Shown here in pieces: positions 53,698-63,436 of a DNA stretch of 64,000 nucleotides; position 1 is the first letter of the stretch, and each line of letters starts with the position of its first letter. The stretch is taken from positions 1 through 64,000 of the forward strand of contig JBMHDW010000007.1 in the NCBI GenBank assembly GCA_049889175.1, read 5' to 3'. Position numbers and translations under genes: made by a program. This DNA comes from JBMHDW01 sp049889175. Its GTDB lineage: Bacteria > Pseudomonadota > Gammaproteobacteria > Comchoanobacterales > Comchoanobacteraceae. Under the pieces are notes generated by a model. It made no database searches. It saw nothing but the letters and a program-made list of their open reading frames with translations, and was not told the DNA's origin.

Positions 53698-55217
53698 ATC
53701 AAGTCCAACGCTAGGATTTTATTGTGGTTTAATGTATACCAAATTTGATCACTAAAGACAAGTTTTGCATCTGGAGATAGCTTGAGCTTTTGATCATTGT
53801 CGATAATAGTCAAATGATGGGCGTATCGCAGTAAGTTTAGACGGTGAATAATGTTGCTTATAGAAGAACCCATTTGGGTATATTGGGTTTTGGTACTAAC
53901 GGTTTTGGGTGCTTTATTAAATATCAAATTTTTATAATCACCTGTATGGGTTTTTTCAGGCATTAAAGCGGTGGTATAGGTTGGTATATCAACATATAAG
54001 TAATGCAGTAAAGGGTTAATAACCGATGTTTGTTTGGGGTCCATGATGAGAAATATGACATCAATATCACTTCTAACATAACGTTTTGACTTTAATTCGT
54101 GACCAATTTGTTTTTGAAGACTAGCGATGCGTTTAGCGCTATCGTGAATGCCAAAAACGGCTTTTAGCTGTTGTTGCTCTTGTCTTGGTGTGATGATGAG
54201 TTGCTCAATGGTTGATCCGCCCATAGATTGCCAGTTTTTTTGTAATTGTGACCATTGACTGGCATCAATATTGCCTGAGTATGACAAGAATAAGGCGTGA
54301 TTAAAGCCAGAGGAGCGAGCATGATGCATTGCTCTTTGTGCCATTAAATATGGTGAGTGAGCGATAGATATCGTGTGTGGTAAGTTCTTAGAAAGTGGTT
54401 GAGTGGTTAAAAAGTATGGTTTGTTATTTTTCTGTTGCAGTTCTTTGAGCTTGCTTTCTGAAATATTGCCGGCGATCCAATCATGCTCAGTGAATGTACT
54501 GATATTGTTTTCATCAATAAATTCACTCAATGATAATGAGTTGTGAGGTTGATTGAGTGCAGTGGTAAAAAAGCTTTCTGTGAGAATCTCATCCTCTTGG
54601 GTGTTGGGGTGTGTGTGCCAAATGTGGATGTTTGAAACTTTTGGCCAGAGTGGGTTGGCCTTAACATCATTATGAAGTGGATGTTTGGGGTGTTCGTTAT
54701 GCCAAGTTATTAATTCATCCGGGTTATTCGTTAGAAGAGCGTGATTGAGTGATTGCCAACCTTCATCATCACTGTTGAATGTCTGGTGCCCCAACAGTGA
54801 CCAAGATTTTTGGCTTAAATCCAGTTCTGACAAATGAGGGCTTGTAGAGATAATGGTATCTAAACTGCCACGATGCATGGCTAATTTAGCGAGATTTTTA
54901 TAATAGAGGTTTTGTTGCTTGGGAGAAAGACTTGAAGGTTCTACTTGTTGCAATAACTTGGCCGCCTTAATTTGATGGCTTTGTGTGGCTACAATCGCTT
55001 GTTGTAATGTTTGCAGGTGTTTCGGAAGGCTCTGTGGTAGTTTGTATTTGTGACGGTATGAGGTGCTCAAGGATAATAAATCATCTAAATGATCATCGGT
55101 TTCAGACATTTCAATGGCATTAAGCTCAGCCGATCGTTGGTCTGGCTCAAACCAAATATCAGATTTGGTTTGACATCCAGTCAAAAAGATTAAAGAGAGT
55201 ACAATCCATCGTTTCAT
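53694..55217 (-). CDS. lpoA: Penicillin-binding-protein activator LpoA-like lipoprotein
   Basis: An outer-membrane lipoprotein that in gammaproteobacteria activates the peptidoglycan synthase PBP1A. It has signal MKRWIVLSLIFLTGC with the lipid Cys at residue 15, an N-terminal helical repeat part (about 50-200) and a C-terminal periplasmic-binding-protein-like domain (HTISIAHSPYLMAQRAMHHA, then SDIDVIFLIMDPKQTSVINP). With 507 residues it is shorter than the E. coli protein (about 680) because the TPR-like part is reduced. Divergent to rsmI with 80 bases between, as in E. coli, which supports the name. First of four coupled genes. Confidence 0.82.
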   Translation of the reverse strand: MKRWIVLSLIFLTGCQTKSDIWFEPDQRSAELNAIEMSETDDHLDDLLSLSTSYRHKYKLPQSLPKHLQTLQQAIVATQSHQIKAAKLLQQVEPSSLSPKQQNLYYKNLAKLAMHRGSLDTIISTSPHLSELDLSQKSWSLLGHQTFNSDDEGWQSLNHALLTNNPDELITWHNEHPKHPLHNDVKANPLWPKVSNIHIWHTHPNTQEDEILTESFFTTALNQPHNSLSLSEFIDENNISTFTEHDWIAGNISESKLKELQQKNNKPYFLTTQPLSKNLPHTISIAHSPYLMAQRAMHHARSSGFNHALFLSYSGNIDASQWSQLQKNWQSMGGSTIEQLIITPRQEQQQLKAVFGIHDSAKRIASLQKQIGHELKSKRYVRSDIDVIFLIMDPKQTSVINPLLHYLYVDIPTYTTALMPEKTHTGDYKNLIFNKAPKTVSTKTQYTQMGSSISNIIHRLNLLRYAHHLTIIDNDQKLKLSPDAKLVFSDQIWYTLNHNKILALDLI

Positions 55218-55298
55218 TAATCACTACTATACGAAATTAAAAGTCGAAAATAAACCTTTTTTCTGTTATGACTATCAAAATCAAAATGAGGTAGATAA

Positions 55299-56117
55299 AT
55301 GTTGTATATTGTAGCAACCCCAATAGGGAATCGCGCTGATGCATCTGCTCGTATGCACGATGTTTTAAAACAAGTTGATATGATTGTTGCTGAGCATCCA
55401 GATCACACGCGACGTTTATTAAATCAAGATTTGAAAGGTGTTCGTTGGGTTACCATCCAAGATGCATTAGAGGGTTCAGTTGCCTCCCTTGTGGTTCGAA
55501 CATTGAGTGAGGGTAAACGTGTGGCGTTGGTGTCTGATGCCGGTACACCGCTGATTTCTGACCCTGGTTATAAAGTCGTTCGTTCGGCAATTGATGCGGG
55601 GCATCAAGTGAGTCCCATTCCAGGGCCTAGTGCAGTGATTGCGGCACTCAGTGTTTCTGGTTTGCCGACACACCAATTCTTCTTTTCTGGTTTTTTACCA
55701 TCAGCCAAGCATGCCCGTAAAGAGGTTCTTATTCAGTTAGGTTCAAGACATGAAACTTCTGTATTTTACGAGTCGCCACATCGTATTCAAGATACCTTGT
55801 TGATCATGAGGGAAGTATTGCCACCTGATCGTGGATTGGTTATCTGTCGAGAAATGACCAAACAGTTTGAAACTTTTTATCATACCAACATTGCGAGTGC
55901 TACCCAGTCCTTAGCCAATTGTACTAAAGGTGAGTTTGTTGTGGTGCTGGCAGGAAAGCCTCGTGAACATGTGTTATCTGATCAGGTTAAACAGTTTTTT
56001 TCACTTATGATTCCTGAAGTTGGCAAAAAGGTTGCGATACGGTCTGCGGTCGAGTTGTTTGATGTGCCCAAAAATCTATGCTATCGGTGGGTTGAAGAAC
56101 ATTTTGATGGACAATAA
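55299..56117 (+). CDS. rsmI: 16S rRNA (cytidine(1402)-2'-O)-methyltransferase
   Basis: Methylates C1402 in the decoding centre of 16S rRNA. The tetrapyrrole-methylase fold shows LYIVATPIGNRADASARMHD at the N-terminus, LVSDAGTPLISDPGYKVVRS, SPIPGPSAVIAALSVSGLPT, and FFSGFLPSAKHARKE. At 272 residues it is near the usual length. One feature is unusual: the common AEDTR motif reads AEHPDHTRRLL here. It is divergent from lpoA and followed closely by rnpB. Confidence 0.94.
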   Translation: MLYIVATPIGNRADASARMHDVLKQVDMIVAEHPDHTRRLLNQDLKGVRWVTIQDALEGSVASLVVRTLSEGKRVALVSDAGTPLISDPGYKVVRSAIDAGHQVSPIPGPSAVIAALSVSGLPTHQFFFSGFLPSAKHARKEVLIQLGSRHETSVFYESPHRIQDTLLIMREVLPPDRGLVICREMTKQFETFYHTNIASATQSLANCTKGEFVVVLAGKPREHVLSDQVKQFFSLMIPEVGKKVAIRSAVELFDVPKNLCYRWVEEHFDGQ

Positions 56118-56140
56118 TCAGTGTTTTTGTTATCTTAGGT

Positions 56141-56467
56141 ATGCCAGTTGGGCAGCCGCTGTTATTCAATTAGCAGAGGAAAGTCCGGGCTCCAAAGAGT
56201 ATGATGCCAGGTAACACCTGGGGAGTGAAAGCTTCGGAAAGTGCCACAGAAATGATACCGCCTTCGGGTAAGGGTGAAATGGTGCGGTAAGAGCGCACCG
56301 CGTTACTGGTAACAGTAATGGCAGGGTAAACCCCATCAGGAGCAAGACCAAGTATGAATCGTTTATGTTGCTCGCATAGATTCGGGTAGGTTGCTAGAGG
56401 TATTTGGTGACAAATATCCCAGATAGATGGTTGCCCTTGACAGAACCCGGCTTACAGACTGGCATTG
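56141..56467 (+). ncRNA. rnpB: RNase P RNA (type A)
   Basis: The catalytic RNA that matures tRNA 5' ends. Diagnostic blocks are GAGGAAAGTCCGGGCTCC near 56176, GCCAGGTAACACCTGGGG, GTAAGGGTGAAATGGTGCGG with AAGAGCGCACCGCG, and near the end CAGAACCCGGCTTACAGACT. The P1 stem can be drawn between TGCCAGT at 56142-56148 and ACTGGCA at about 56458-56464, which sets the ends to within a few bases. The length of about 325 bases is shorter than in E. coli (377). No terminator follows: a ribosome site for the next gene begins within 10 bases. Confidence 0.95.
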
Positions 56468-56486
56468 AATACATTGGAGGCGTACT

Positions 56487-57668
56487 ATTTTAGATCAGCA
56501 GCTCACACAGGCGATATATTACATTTTCATTGGCGCATCAATAGCCGCGTCTTTGGCTCTCTTTTCTCGCCAGTCTTTGTTGATTTCTTATATCATTATC
56601 GGCTTTCTGTTTGGTCCGTTTTGTGGTCGGATCGTCACCAGTGTTGGCTTGCAGAATGATCTCGATCTCATTGCCCAAATGGCCAATCTTGGGCTGAAGT
56701 TTTTGTTGTTTTTATTGGCTTTGCATCTAGATCCTCACTCATTAATACATTCTTTGAAGAAAACCAGCTTAGTGACGATGGTTTCTAGTCTTGTTTTTGC
56801 GCTTATGGGGGCAGGTTTTGCTTGGTCTTTTGGTTTTAGTGGTTATGATATCTTGGTGATTTCACTGGTGGCTATGTTTTCAAGTACGATATTGTGTTTG
56901 AAATTAATGCCAACACAAATGCTGCATCATCGACCTATTGGTGAAATGATGATCTCTATTTTATTGTTTCAAGACATTCTTGCAATCTTGGCCATTATGG
57001 TTGTTGATGTGACCTCTAAAGGCAATATTAATTTATACGATATGCTATTTCCTGTGGTGGCTTTACCTGTGATGGTTTGGTTTTCGTTTGCTTTCGAACG
57101 TTTTGTGATTCTGCCTATGATGATTCGTTTTGAGCGATCAAGGGAGTACTTATTTGTCTTGTCAATTGGTTGGTGTTTTTTCATGGTTGTGCTTGCTGAG
57201 CAGCTTGGTATTGAGCCTGATATTGGCGCTTTTCTGGCGGGTGTTTCTATCGCTTCAAGTTCAAGGATATCGCATTATTTGGCAGAAAGTTTGAGGCCTT
57301 TGAGAGATTTTTTCTTGGTAGTGTTTTTCTGGCATGTTGGTGCAACCTATAACCTCTGGCAATTAGATAGTACAATGATATTTAATATTATCATTTTCTC
57401 AGCTGCGATCTATGTCATAAAGCCATTGGTCTTTCGTGTGCTCTGTGGTATTTCAGGTGAGGAGCGACAAACCTCATGGGAGCTTGGTTTTAGATTGGGC
57501 CAAGGGAGTGAGTTTTCGCTATTGTTGCTAGCGCTTGCTAATGGCGTCAGTCAAAATGCACAATTCCTCATCAAAGGATCCGTTATCATCAGTTTCGTGC
57601 TTTCATCCTATCATGTGGCGAAATTCTACAGAACGCCGGATGCTATTAAGCAAGATAGAGATATTTAA
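56487..57668 (+). CDS. CPA2-type cation:proton antiporter, AUU start
   Basis: A 393-residue membrane antiporter of the KefB/KefC (monovalent cation:proton antiporter-2) type, with about twelve helices. Motifs are IIIGFLFGPF near residue 40, LKFLLFLLALHLDP, SILLFQDILAILAIM, and EPDIGAFLAGVSIAS. There is no TrkA-N/RCK domain, so it is a membrane-only form. The frame is open from 56469 but has no ATG, GTG or TTG until 56553, which would remove about 22 residues of helix 1. At 56487 an ATT stands six bases behind GGAGG, and the predicted product (M)LDQQLTQAIYYIFIGAS fits the family N-terminus. I therefore annotate an AUU start. Confidence 0.8.
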   Translation: MLDQQLTQAIYYIFIGASIAASLALFSRQSLLISYIIIGFLFGPFCGRIVTSVGLQNDLDLIAQMANLGLKFLLFLLALHLDPHSLIHSLKKTSLVTMVSSLVFALMGAGFAWSFGFSGYDILVISLVAMFSSTILCLKLMPTQMLHHRPIGEMMISILLFQDILAILAIMVVDVTSKGNINLYDMLFPVVALPVMVWFSFAFERFVILPMMIRFERSREYLFVLSIGWCFFMVVLAEQLGIEPDIGAFLAGVSIASSSRISHYLAESLRPLRDFFLVVFFWHVGATYNLWQLDSTMIFNIIIFSAAIYVIKPLVFRVLCGISGEERQTSWELGFRLGQGSEFSLLLLALANGVSQNAQFLIKGSVIISFVLSSYHVAKFYRTPDAIKQDRDI

Positions 57669-57682
57669 TCTCATCACTGAGT

Positions 57683-59143
57683 TTAAGGATATGACCTTAA
57701 TATGCTAATGGCTTGTGTATTTGTTGGGGCATGTAAACCTAGTTGTTTGATGAATGGTTTAAAGCCATTATTTTTATGTGGAATAAGTTCACAAGGGTGC
57801 ATTTTAAAATCAATATTTTCGTTCTGTGACAAGAATTTTGTAAGATCTTCTAGCGCACTTTTTTGTTTTGTGGTTGCCTGATAATTAATATTTCTTATAT
57901 CAATGAAAGAAATATTGGAAAACATCCTAAACAAGTTGGTTTGTTTGGATTTTTCAGCTAATGCTTTACCAACTTCAGATAGATATTGATAATTATTACT
58001 GTTTTCCAGCGTGATTACATGAGTTAGCTTGGGGGAAAATTCAGCCAATGGTTGTTCGGATACTGTTTTAGGGTGACTGATAATATGATAGATCGTTGTG
58101 TTTTGACTTCTCTCTGATAGGCGCTTATCTAAATCGATAAGTGGCTTATATCCGAAAGGGATAAAAATATCAGTAAATAGATGATGGTTAGTGAAGCCAT
58201 CATCTAAATCGTTAAAATATTGGTTGAGGATATCACGGTCATTAATGTTTCTTAAATCAAGGCGATCAGGCCATTTTCGCCTATCATGTGATAAAAAATT
58301 AAAATTATCGAGAGGGTTATGATGTCTTTGTTGTTGGTTGATAGTGTTTATTGGCTCTGAATTAGCCCTATTTGCACTCGTATTGAAAAAACTGTGCAAA
58401 TGAGAAGGGTTGCTATTGGACGTTTGATCAGAGCTGAGATCATTTGACTCACCCTGAGTCATATCCCTTGATGGCTGTTGATCGTTGGTATTTTGCTTCT
58501 GATTCATAACGTTTGAATCTTTATTGCTTTCATCTTCATTGGTGGTGATAATATCATCCATAGTGAATATCCACTCATCCTCACTCGCAATGCCATCCTC
58601 ACTTTTAAGAGCATTTTTATCGACATGCTTTATGTTATCGAGTGCAGTGTATAAATCAATGTCATCAGTTTCTGATGTGGGGTCATTCCACTCAGCCAGA
58701 GTTTTTTCTATAAATGTCTTTTCTTCCATGCTTCGTGATAAGGGTGAATCATCAGTTGTATCTTGTGCGGTTTGCAGGTGTAGATTTAATATGCTCTCAT
58801 CGTATTCATATTGCTCAACAGGAGACGTATCATTGAGTACATGTGTTGTAGGTGTACTGTCGTAATCAGAGGGTGAGGCAAAGTAACCATATTGGTCAGT
58901 ATGACTTAGGGCATCGAATTGAGCTAAGTTTGACGGTGTAAGACGGTTAGATTGATGCTCAGCATTAGTGTTGATAAATTGTTTAAGACCATCAGTTGAA
59001 TCGTAACTAGGAGTTGTGCTTGCACTCACCGTACTAAAGCTTGCCCTGGGTTTGTTAATGCGGTTGTGGTCATTATTTGTGAACAATGATGCATTGTTTT
59101 GCGTTGTTTGTGAGTCTAAACCATTTACAGTATCGTTATCCAT
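57683..59143 (-). CDS. Large acidic Asn/Asp/Ser-rich protein, unknown
   Basis: A 486-residue protein. The N-terminal 290 residues are disordered in character and rich in Asn, Asp, Ser and Thr, with no signal peptide. The C-terminal part (about 295-486) looks folded: LDLRNINDRDILNQYFNDLD, FIPFGYKPLIDLDKRLSERS, IYHIISHPKTVSEQPLAEFS, VGKALAEKSKQTNLFRMFSN, and a final HPCELIPHKN segment. No known domain recognised. The composition resembles host-directed proteins of intracellular bacteria but no secretion signal can be shown. It is divergent from the aceE operon. Confidence 0.65.
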   Translation of the reverse strand: MDNDTVNGLDSQTTQNNASLFTNNDHNRINKPRASFSTVSASTTPSYDSTDGLKQFINTNAEHQSNRLTPSNLAQFDALSHTDQYGYFASPSDYDSTPTTHVLNDTSPVEQYEYDESILNLHLQTAQDTTDDSPLSRSMEEKTFIEKTLAEWNDPTSETDDIDLYTALDNIKHVDKNALKSEDGIASEDEWIFTMDDIITTNEDESNKDSNVMNQKQNTNDQQPSRDMTQGESNDLSSDQTSNSNPSHLHSFFNTSANRANSEPINTINQQQRHHNPLDNFNFLSHDRRKWPDRLDLRNINDRDILNQYFNDLDDGFTNHHLFTDIFIPFGYKPLIDLDKRLSERSQNTTIYHIISHPKTVSEQPLAEFSPKLTHVITLENSNNYQYLSEVGKALAEKSKQTNLFRMFSNISFIDIRNINYQATTKQKSALEDLTKFLSQNENIDFKMHPCELIPHKNNGFKPFIKQLGLHAPTNTQAISILRSYP

Positions 59144-59277
59144 AATATATCAATCAATCTTTGTAAAGTTGCCATATTTTATCAGATGTTTCTTATTAGT
59201 CAATGGGTGTACCAGGTTTGTCATAGACATTATATTGTTGCTATGTCATAATTGTGGAAATTTGATCAAGGGCAGAA

Positions 59278-61860
59278 ATGCTAATTGAAACGGTAGAAAA
59301 AAAGGAATGGCAGGAAGCGTTAGATTCTATTGTCAATCATTATGGGCTTGAGCAAGCATCAGAGCTCTTATCTGATCTCATGAGCCATTTAGGACAAGAA
59401 GTTTCAGCTCAGTCATTACATATGTTCAATCAAGTGAAAGATTCTCCTAAGCCTGATCAAATCAACTTAACTGAACGTATGATTCAAATCAATCGATGGA
59501 ATGCTGCCTGTATGGTTGTCCGAGCAGCAAAAGTTTCAGGAGATTTAGGTGGTCACATTGCTACCTATGCTTCAATTGCAGTGTTGTATGAAGTGGGCTG
59601 GAATTATTGTTTTCATGCTGATGATATGATTTTCTTTCAAGGCCATTCTGCGCCAGGTGTTTATGCCAGAGCTTTTTTGGAAGGCCGTTTGGGAGAGAAT
59701 CATTTATCTGCGTTCCGACGAGAGACCGCAGATGGCTTGCCATCCTATCCACACCCAAAATGTATGCCATCTTTTTGGCAGTTTCCGACGGTTTCCATGG
59801 GGCTGGGGCCTCTTCAAGCAGTCTATCAGGCACGTTTGATGAAGAATTTAATTCATCGTGGCCTGATTCAAGATCAGCAGAGAAGGGTCTGGGCTTTTTG
59901 TGGTGACGGTGAAATGGATGAACCTGAAAGTTTATCAGGTTTAAGTTTAGCAGCCCGTGAAAAATTGGATAATCTCATTTTCGTGATCAACGCAAATCTG
60001 CAGCGTTTGGATGGCCCTGTGCGTGGTAATGGTAGCATTATTATAGAGTTGGAAAGGGTTTTTCTGGCACATCAATGGCACGTTATTAAGGTCATATGGT
60101 CGCATCACTGGGCGTCATTGTGGGATATAGATCATGAGGGCTGGCTTAAGAATAGAATCTCAAGCTGGGTGGATGGTGATATCCAACAATTTTCACAAGC
60201 TGATGTACCAACGCGTCGTCGTATGCTATTTGAAGATAATGACCACATGCATCATCTGAATGCAGAGGTGGGTGATGAGTTGATTGCTTCTTTGGATCGA
60301 GGTGGGCATGACATTGCTTTAGTTCATGCGGCCATGCAAGAAGCAATGCATCATCAAGGTAGTCCGAGTGTGATATTGGTGCATTCACTTAAAGGGCATG
60401 GTATGCCTGATGTTGCAGCTGAGAATACAGCACATAATTTTAAAAAAATGACAGAGAATCAGCTGATTCAACTGGGTCACCATCTTGAAATACCTCTCTC
60501 AGACAAAGCCATGAAAGAAGCCGAATTTTACAAACCAAATCAGGATGCGCCGTTATTATCATGGTTAACTGCACAACGGCAAAAGCTAGGTGGCCGTAGT
60601 TTACCCTATCGAAAAGAAGTTTCGTTGCCACTTGATATTCCAGCAATGAAGATGTTTGACCGTCAGCTTGCTGCTATTGATAAGCCTGCATCAACAACAA
60701 TGATCTTTGTTCGTTTATTAATGATGCTGCTAAGACAGCCGTCTTTGAAGCCTTTAATCATGCCCATCGTTGCAGATGAGTCGCGCACATTTGGTATGGA
60801 AGGATTGTTTAAACAGTTGGGTATTTACTCGCCTGATGGTCAGCATTATACGCCTGTAGATCAGGGGCATATAATGCCTTACCTAGAAAAAAAAGATGGA
60901 CAACTTTTTCAAGAAGGTATTAATGAAGCAGGTGCCATGGCTTCATGGATGGCCGTTGGAACAGCTTATGTGAATCATGAAATACCGTTGATACCTTTTT
61001 ATATCTATTATTCAATGTTTGGTTTTCAGCGAATTGGTGACTTAGCTTGGGCCGCTGGAGATATGTTAACTCGTGGTTTTTTATTGGGCGCAACCTCTGG
61101 GCGAACAACATTAGAGGGTGAAGGTTTACAACATACAGATGGACACTCTCATGTATTCTCATCCACAATACCAAATTGTAAAAGTTACGATCCATGCTTT
61201 TCTTATGAGCTTGCCGTGATTATGCACCAAGGTCTGGTTGAGATGTATCAGCAGCAAAAAGATGTCTTTTATTACATTACATTAACCAATGAAACTTATA
61301 CCCATCCTAGTCTTCCAGCTGATGCTGAAAAGGGTATTATTAAAGGTGCTTATTGTTTACAACGCAATGATCATTGCGATGTTGTTTTATTGGGTAGTGG
61401 CGCTATTTTAAGGGAAGTCTTGAAAGCGGCCGAAACATTGAAGTCTGTTGGTATTCAAGCTGAAGTATGGAGTGTAACCAGTTTTACTGAATTAGCAAGA
61501 GAAGGTAAGCGGGTCGCTCGCCACAATAGCCTTAATCCTGAGCAAGAACCTAACAAAGCCTATGTAACAGAATGCTTTCCACAAAAGCCAATTGTCGCGG
61601 CGAGTGATTATATGAAAATACATGCCGAGCAAATACGACCCTATTTAACGCAACGATACCTGACCTTAGGGACAGACGGTTTTGGTTTAAGTGATACGCG
61701 TTCAGCCATGAGGGCTTACTTTGAGGTGGATGCAGCAATGATTGCATACCAAGCAGCCTATCAGTTATGGCTTGAGCAACAATTATCATTGGATTCATTG
61801 ACTCAACTAAGATCGGCTTTGAGTATTAATCAGGGGTTGTTAGACCCTATTGATCGCTGA
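59278..61860 (+). CDS. aceE: Pyruvate dehydrogenase E1 component, homodimeric type
   Basis: The thiamine-diphosphate enzyme that decarboxylates pyruvate in the PDH complex. The 860-residue single chain is the gammaproteobacterial aceE form (E. coli 887). The ThDP motif is GDGEMDEPESLSGLSLAARE with NANLQRLDGPVRGNG near residue 240, and HADDMIFFQGHSAPGVYARA near 118 with its active His is visible. The later TSGRTTLEGEGLQHTDGHSH segment is typical. aceF starts 61 bases after its stop. No pdhR lies upstream in this window. Confidence 0.97.
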   Translation: MLIETVEKKEWQEALDSIVNHYGLEQASELLSDLMSHLGQEVSAQSLHMFNQVKDSPKPDQINLTERMIQINRWNAACMVVRAAKVSGDLGGHIATYASIAVLYEVGWNYCFHADDMIFFQGHSAPGVYARAFLEGRLGENHLSAFRRETADGLPSYPHPKCMPSFWQFPTVSMGLGPLQAVYQARLMKNLIHRGLIQDQQRRVWAFCGDGEMDEPESLSGLSLAAREKLDNLIFVINANLQRLDGPVRGNGSIIIELERVFLAHQWHVIKVIWSHHWASLWDIDHEGWLKNRISSWVDGDIQQFSQADVPTRRRMLFEDNDHMHHLNAEVGDELIASLDRGGHDIALVHAAMQEAMHHQGSPSVILVHSLKGHGMPDVAAENTAHNFKKMTENQLIQLGHHLEIPLSDKAMKEAEFYKPNQDAPLLSWLTAQRQKLGGRSLPYRKEVSLPLDIPAMKMFDRQLAAIDKPASTTMIFVRLLMMLLRQPSLKPLIMPIVADESRTFGMEGLFKQLGIYSPDGQHYTPVDQGHIMPYLEKKDGQLFQEGINEAGAMASWMAVGTAYVNHEIPLIPFYIYYSMFGFQRIGDLAWAAGDMLTRGFLLGATSGRTTLEGEGLQHTDGHSHVFSSTIPNCKSYDPCFSYELAVIMHQGLVEMYQQQKDVFYYITLTNETYTHPSLPADAEKGIIKGAYCLQRNDHCDVVLLGSGAILREVLKAAETLKSVGIQAEVWSVTSFTELAREGKRVARHNSLNPEQEPNKAYVTECFPQKPIVAASDYMKIHAEQIRPYLTQRYLTLGTDGFGLSDTRSAMRAYFEVDAAMIAYQAAYQLWLEQQLSLDSLTQLRSALSINQGLLDPIDR

Positions 61861-61921
61861 AGCAGAGAAGGATAGTCGATGAATATTGAGATAATAAAAC
61901 GTTTAAATGAGGTCAGTCATT

Positions 61922-63436
61922 ATGAGTAGCACGAATAAAAAATGGATAACCATTCCAGATTTAGGTACTTCGGGCAATATCACTGTTGCTGAATTATTGG
62001 TCAAAACAGGTGATACTGTTAAAAAGCATCAACCATTGTTGGTTTTAGAAGGTGATAAAGCGTCAATGGAAGTCGAGGCAACTGAGTCAGGTCAAATAAG
62101 TGCAATCAACATTAATACCAATGATCCTGTGGTCAGTGGACAGGAAGTTATAGAACTTAAGTTAGCTGATATTGTTGAGGAACAAGAGCACAATGAATCA
62201 TCAGATATTGGTTCTGATATACCAATGCACGCTCCTGATGTGGGTGCCACTGCAGTTTTGGTGAGTGAGTTATTGGTGAGTGTTGGTGATACTGTCCAAA
62301 AAGATGACGTCATTTGTGTCTTTGAAAGCGATAAAGCGACTATGGAGTTCACATCACCTGTATCTGGGTTGATTAAATCATTAGCAATAAACGTAGGTGA
62401 TGAAGTCGTTTCAGATCAATTATTAGGTTTGATTTACGCTCAAGAGACTGTTCAGCAGCATGAACAAAACAACAAAACCATTCCTCAACGGCCAACAAAA
62501 TCGACTAACGCAACAGCATCACCAAAGATATCTCCAGTAGAGATCAAACAAGCCAACCATGGTATTGATGAGGTTGTTGCAAGTCCTATTGTAAGAAGGT
62601 TGGCGCGGGATTTTGGTATTTCGCTTAGCAGCGTGAAAGGTACCGGACGTTTTGGTCGTATCACCAAAGAAGATATCAAAGCTGCATTGGGTGCTAAGCC
62701 CAGTTCATCAATAGATCCAAATACTGTTGGTGCAACTGAGTGTATTAAATTAACGAAAATTCAGAATCTTTCAGCCAATCACTTGACGCATTGCTGGCAA
62801 ACCATTCCGCATGTCACACAACATGATGATCTGGATATTGATGCTTTAGAACAGCTTAGAAAAGGTGTTAAAAGTCAGCTGAAAGAGCAGGGTATTGCGT
62901 TAACACCCTTGGTTTTTTTGATTAAGTCTTTGGCGCATGTCATTGAAGAGCAAAAAAAGTTCAGATCGGTTTTCTTGGGTAATGGGGAGATAGCCATACG
63001 CGATCATATTCATATTGGTGTGGCTGTGGATACCGAAGAAGGTTTGGTCGTGCCTGTGATTAAGGATGTGCTGAACTTAAGCATTCATCAAATCGCAAAG
63101 AGGCTTACGGAACTATCAAGCCAAGCAAAAAAAGGTTCACTTGCAATGAAAGATATGCAAGGTGCAGCAATGACCATTTCAAGCTTAGGGGCTATTGGTG
63201 GGCGTTATTTTACCCCAATCATTAACGCACCAGAAGTGGCTATTCTAGGGGTATCCAAAGCCTATCAAGCCGCTCCTGGTCAGCCGTTATTGATGCCAGT
63301 CTCTCTATCTTATGACCACCGTGTTATTGACGGTGTCTATGCGGTTAAAATGTTACAACAGTTAAACAAACACATGCAGACTTGGTGCCACGGAAGCGCA
63401 AAGTCATGGATGAAAATGGAGGAAAAAAATGCCTAA
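61922..63436 (+). CDS. aceF: Dihydrolipoamide acetyltransferase (E2 of PDH)
   Basis: The PDH core enzyme. The 504-residue chain from ATG 61922 has two lipoyl domains, with lipoyl lysines at about K46 (GDKASMEVEA) and K138 (SDKATMEFTS), a peripheral-subunit-binding domain (VASPIVRRLARDFGISLSSV), and the catalytic domain ending with the acyltransferase His at about H466 (SYDHRVIDGVYAVK). E. coli has three lipoyl domains, so this is a two-domain form. The first ATG (61907) is in frame, but 61922 fits the usual N-terminus. It overlaps lpdA by eight bases. Confidence 0.96.
   Translation: MSSTNKKWITIPDLGTSGNITVAELLVKTGDTVKKHQPLLVLEGDKASMEVEATESGQISAININTNDPVVSGQEVIELKLADIVEEQEHNESSDIGSDIPMHAPDVGATAVLVSELLVSVGDTVQKDDVICVFESDKATMEFTSPVSGLIKSLAINVGDEVVSDQLLGLIYAQETVQQHEQNNKTIPQRPTKSTNATASPKISPVEIKQANHGIDEVVASPIVRRLARDFGISLSSVKGTGRFGRITKEDIKAALGAKPSSSIDPNTVGATECIKLTKIQNLSANHLTHCWQTIPHVTQHDDLDIDALEQLRKGVKSQLKEQGIALTPLVFLIKSLAHVIEEQKKFRSVFLGNGEIAIRDHIHIGVAVDTEEGLVVPVIKDVLNLSIHQIAKRLTELSSQAKKGSLAMKDMQGAAMTISSLGAIGGRYFTPIINAPEVAILGVSKAYQAAPGQPLLMPVSLSYDHRVIDGVYAVKMLQQLNKHMQTWCHGSAKSWMKMEEKNA

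Noticed and set aside
56166..56351. Minus-strand open frame with a hydrophobic start
   Set aside because: It lies entirely inside the RNase P RNA gene.
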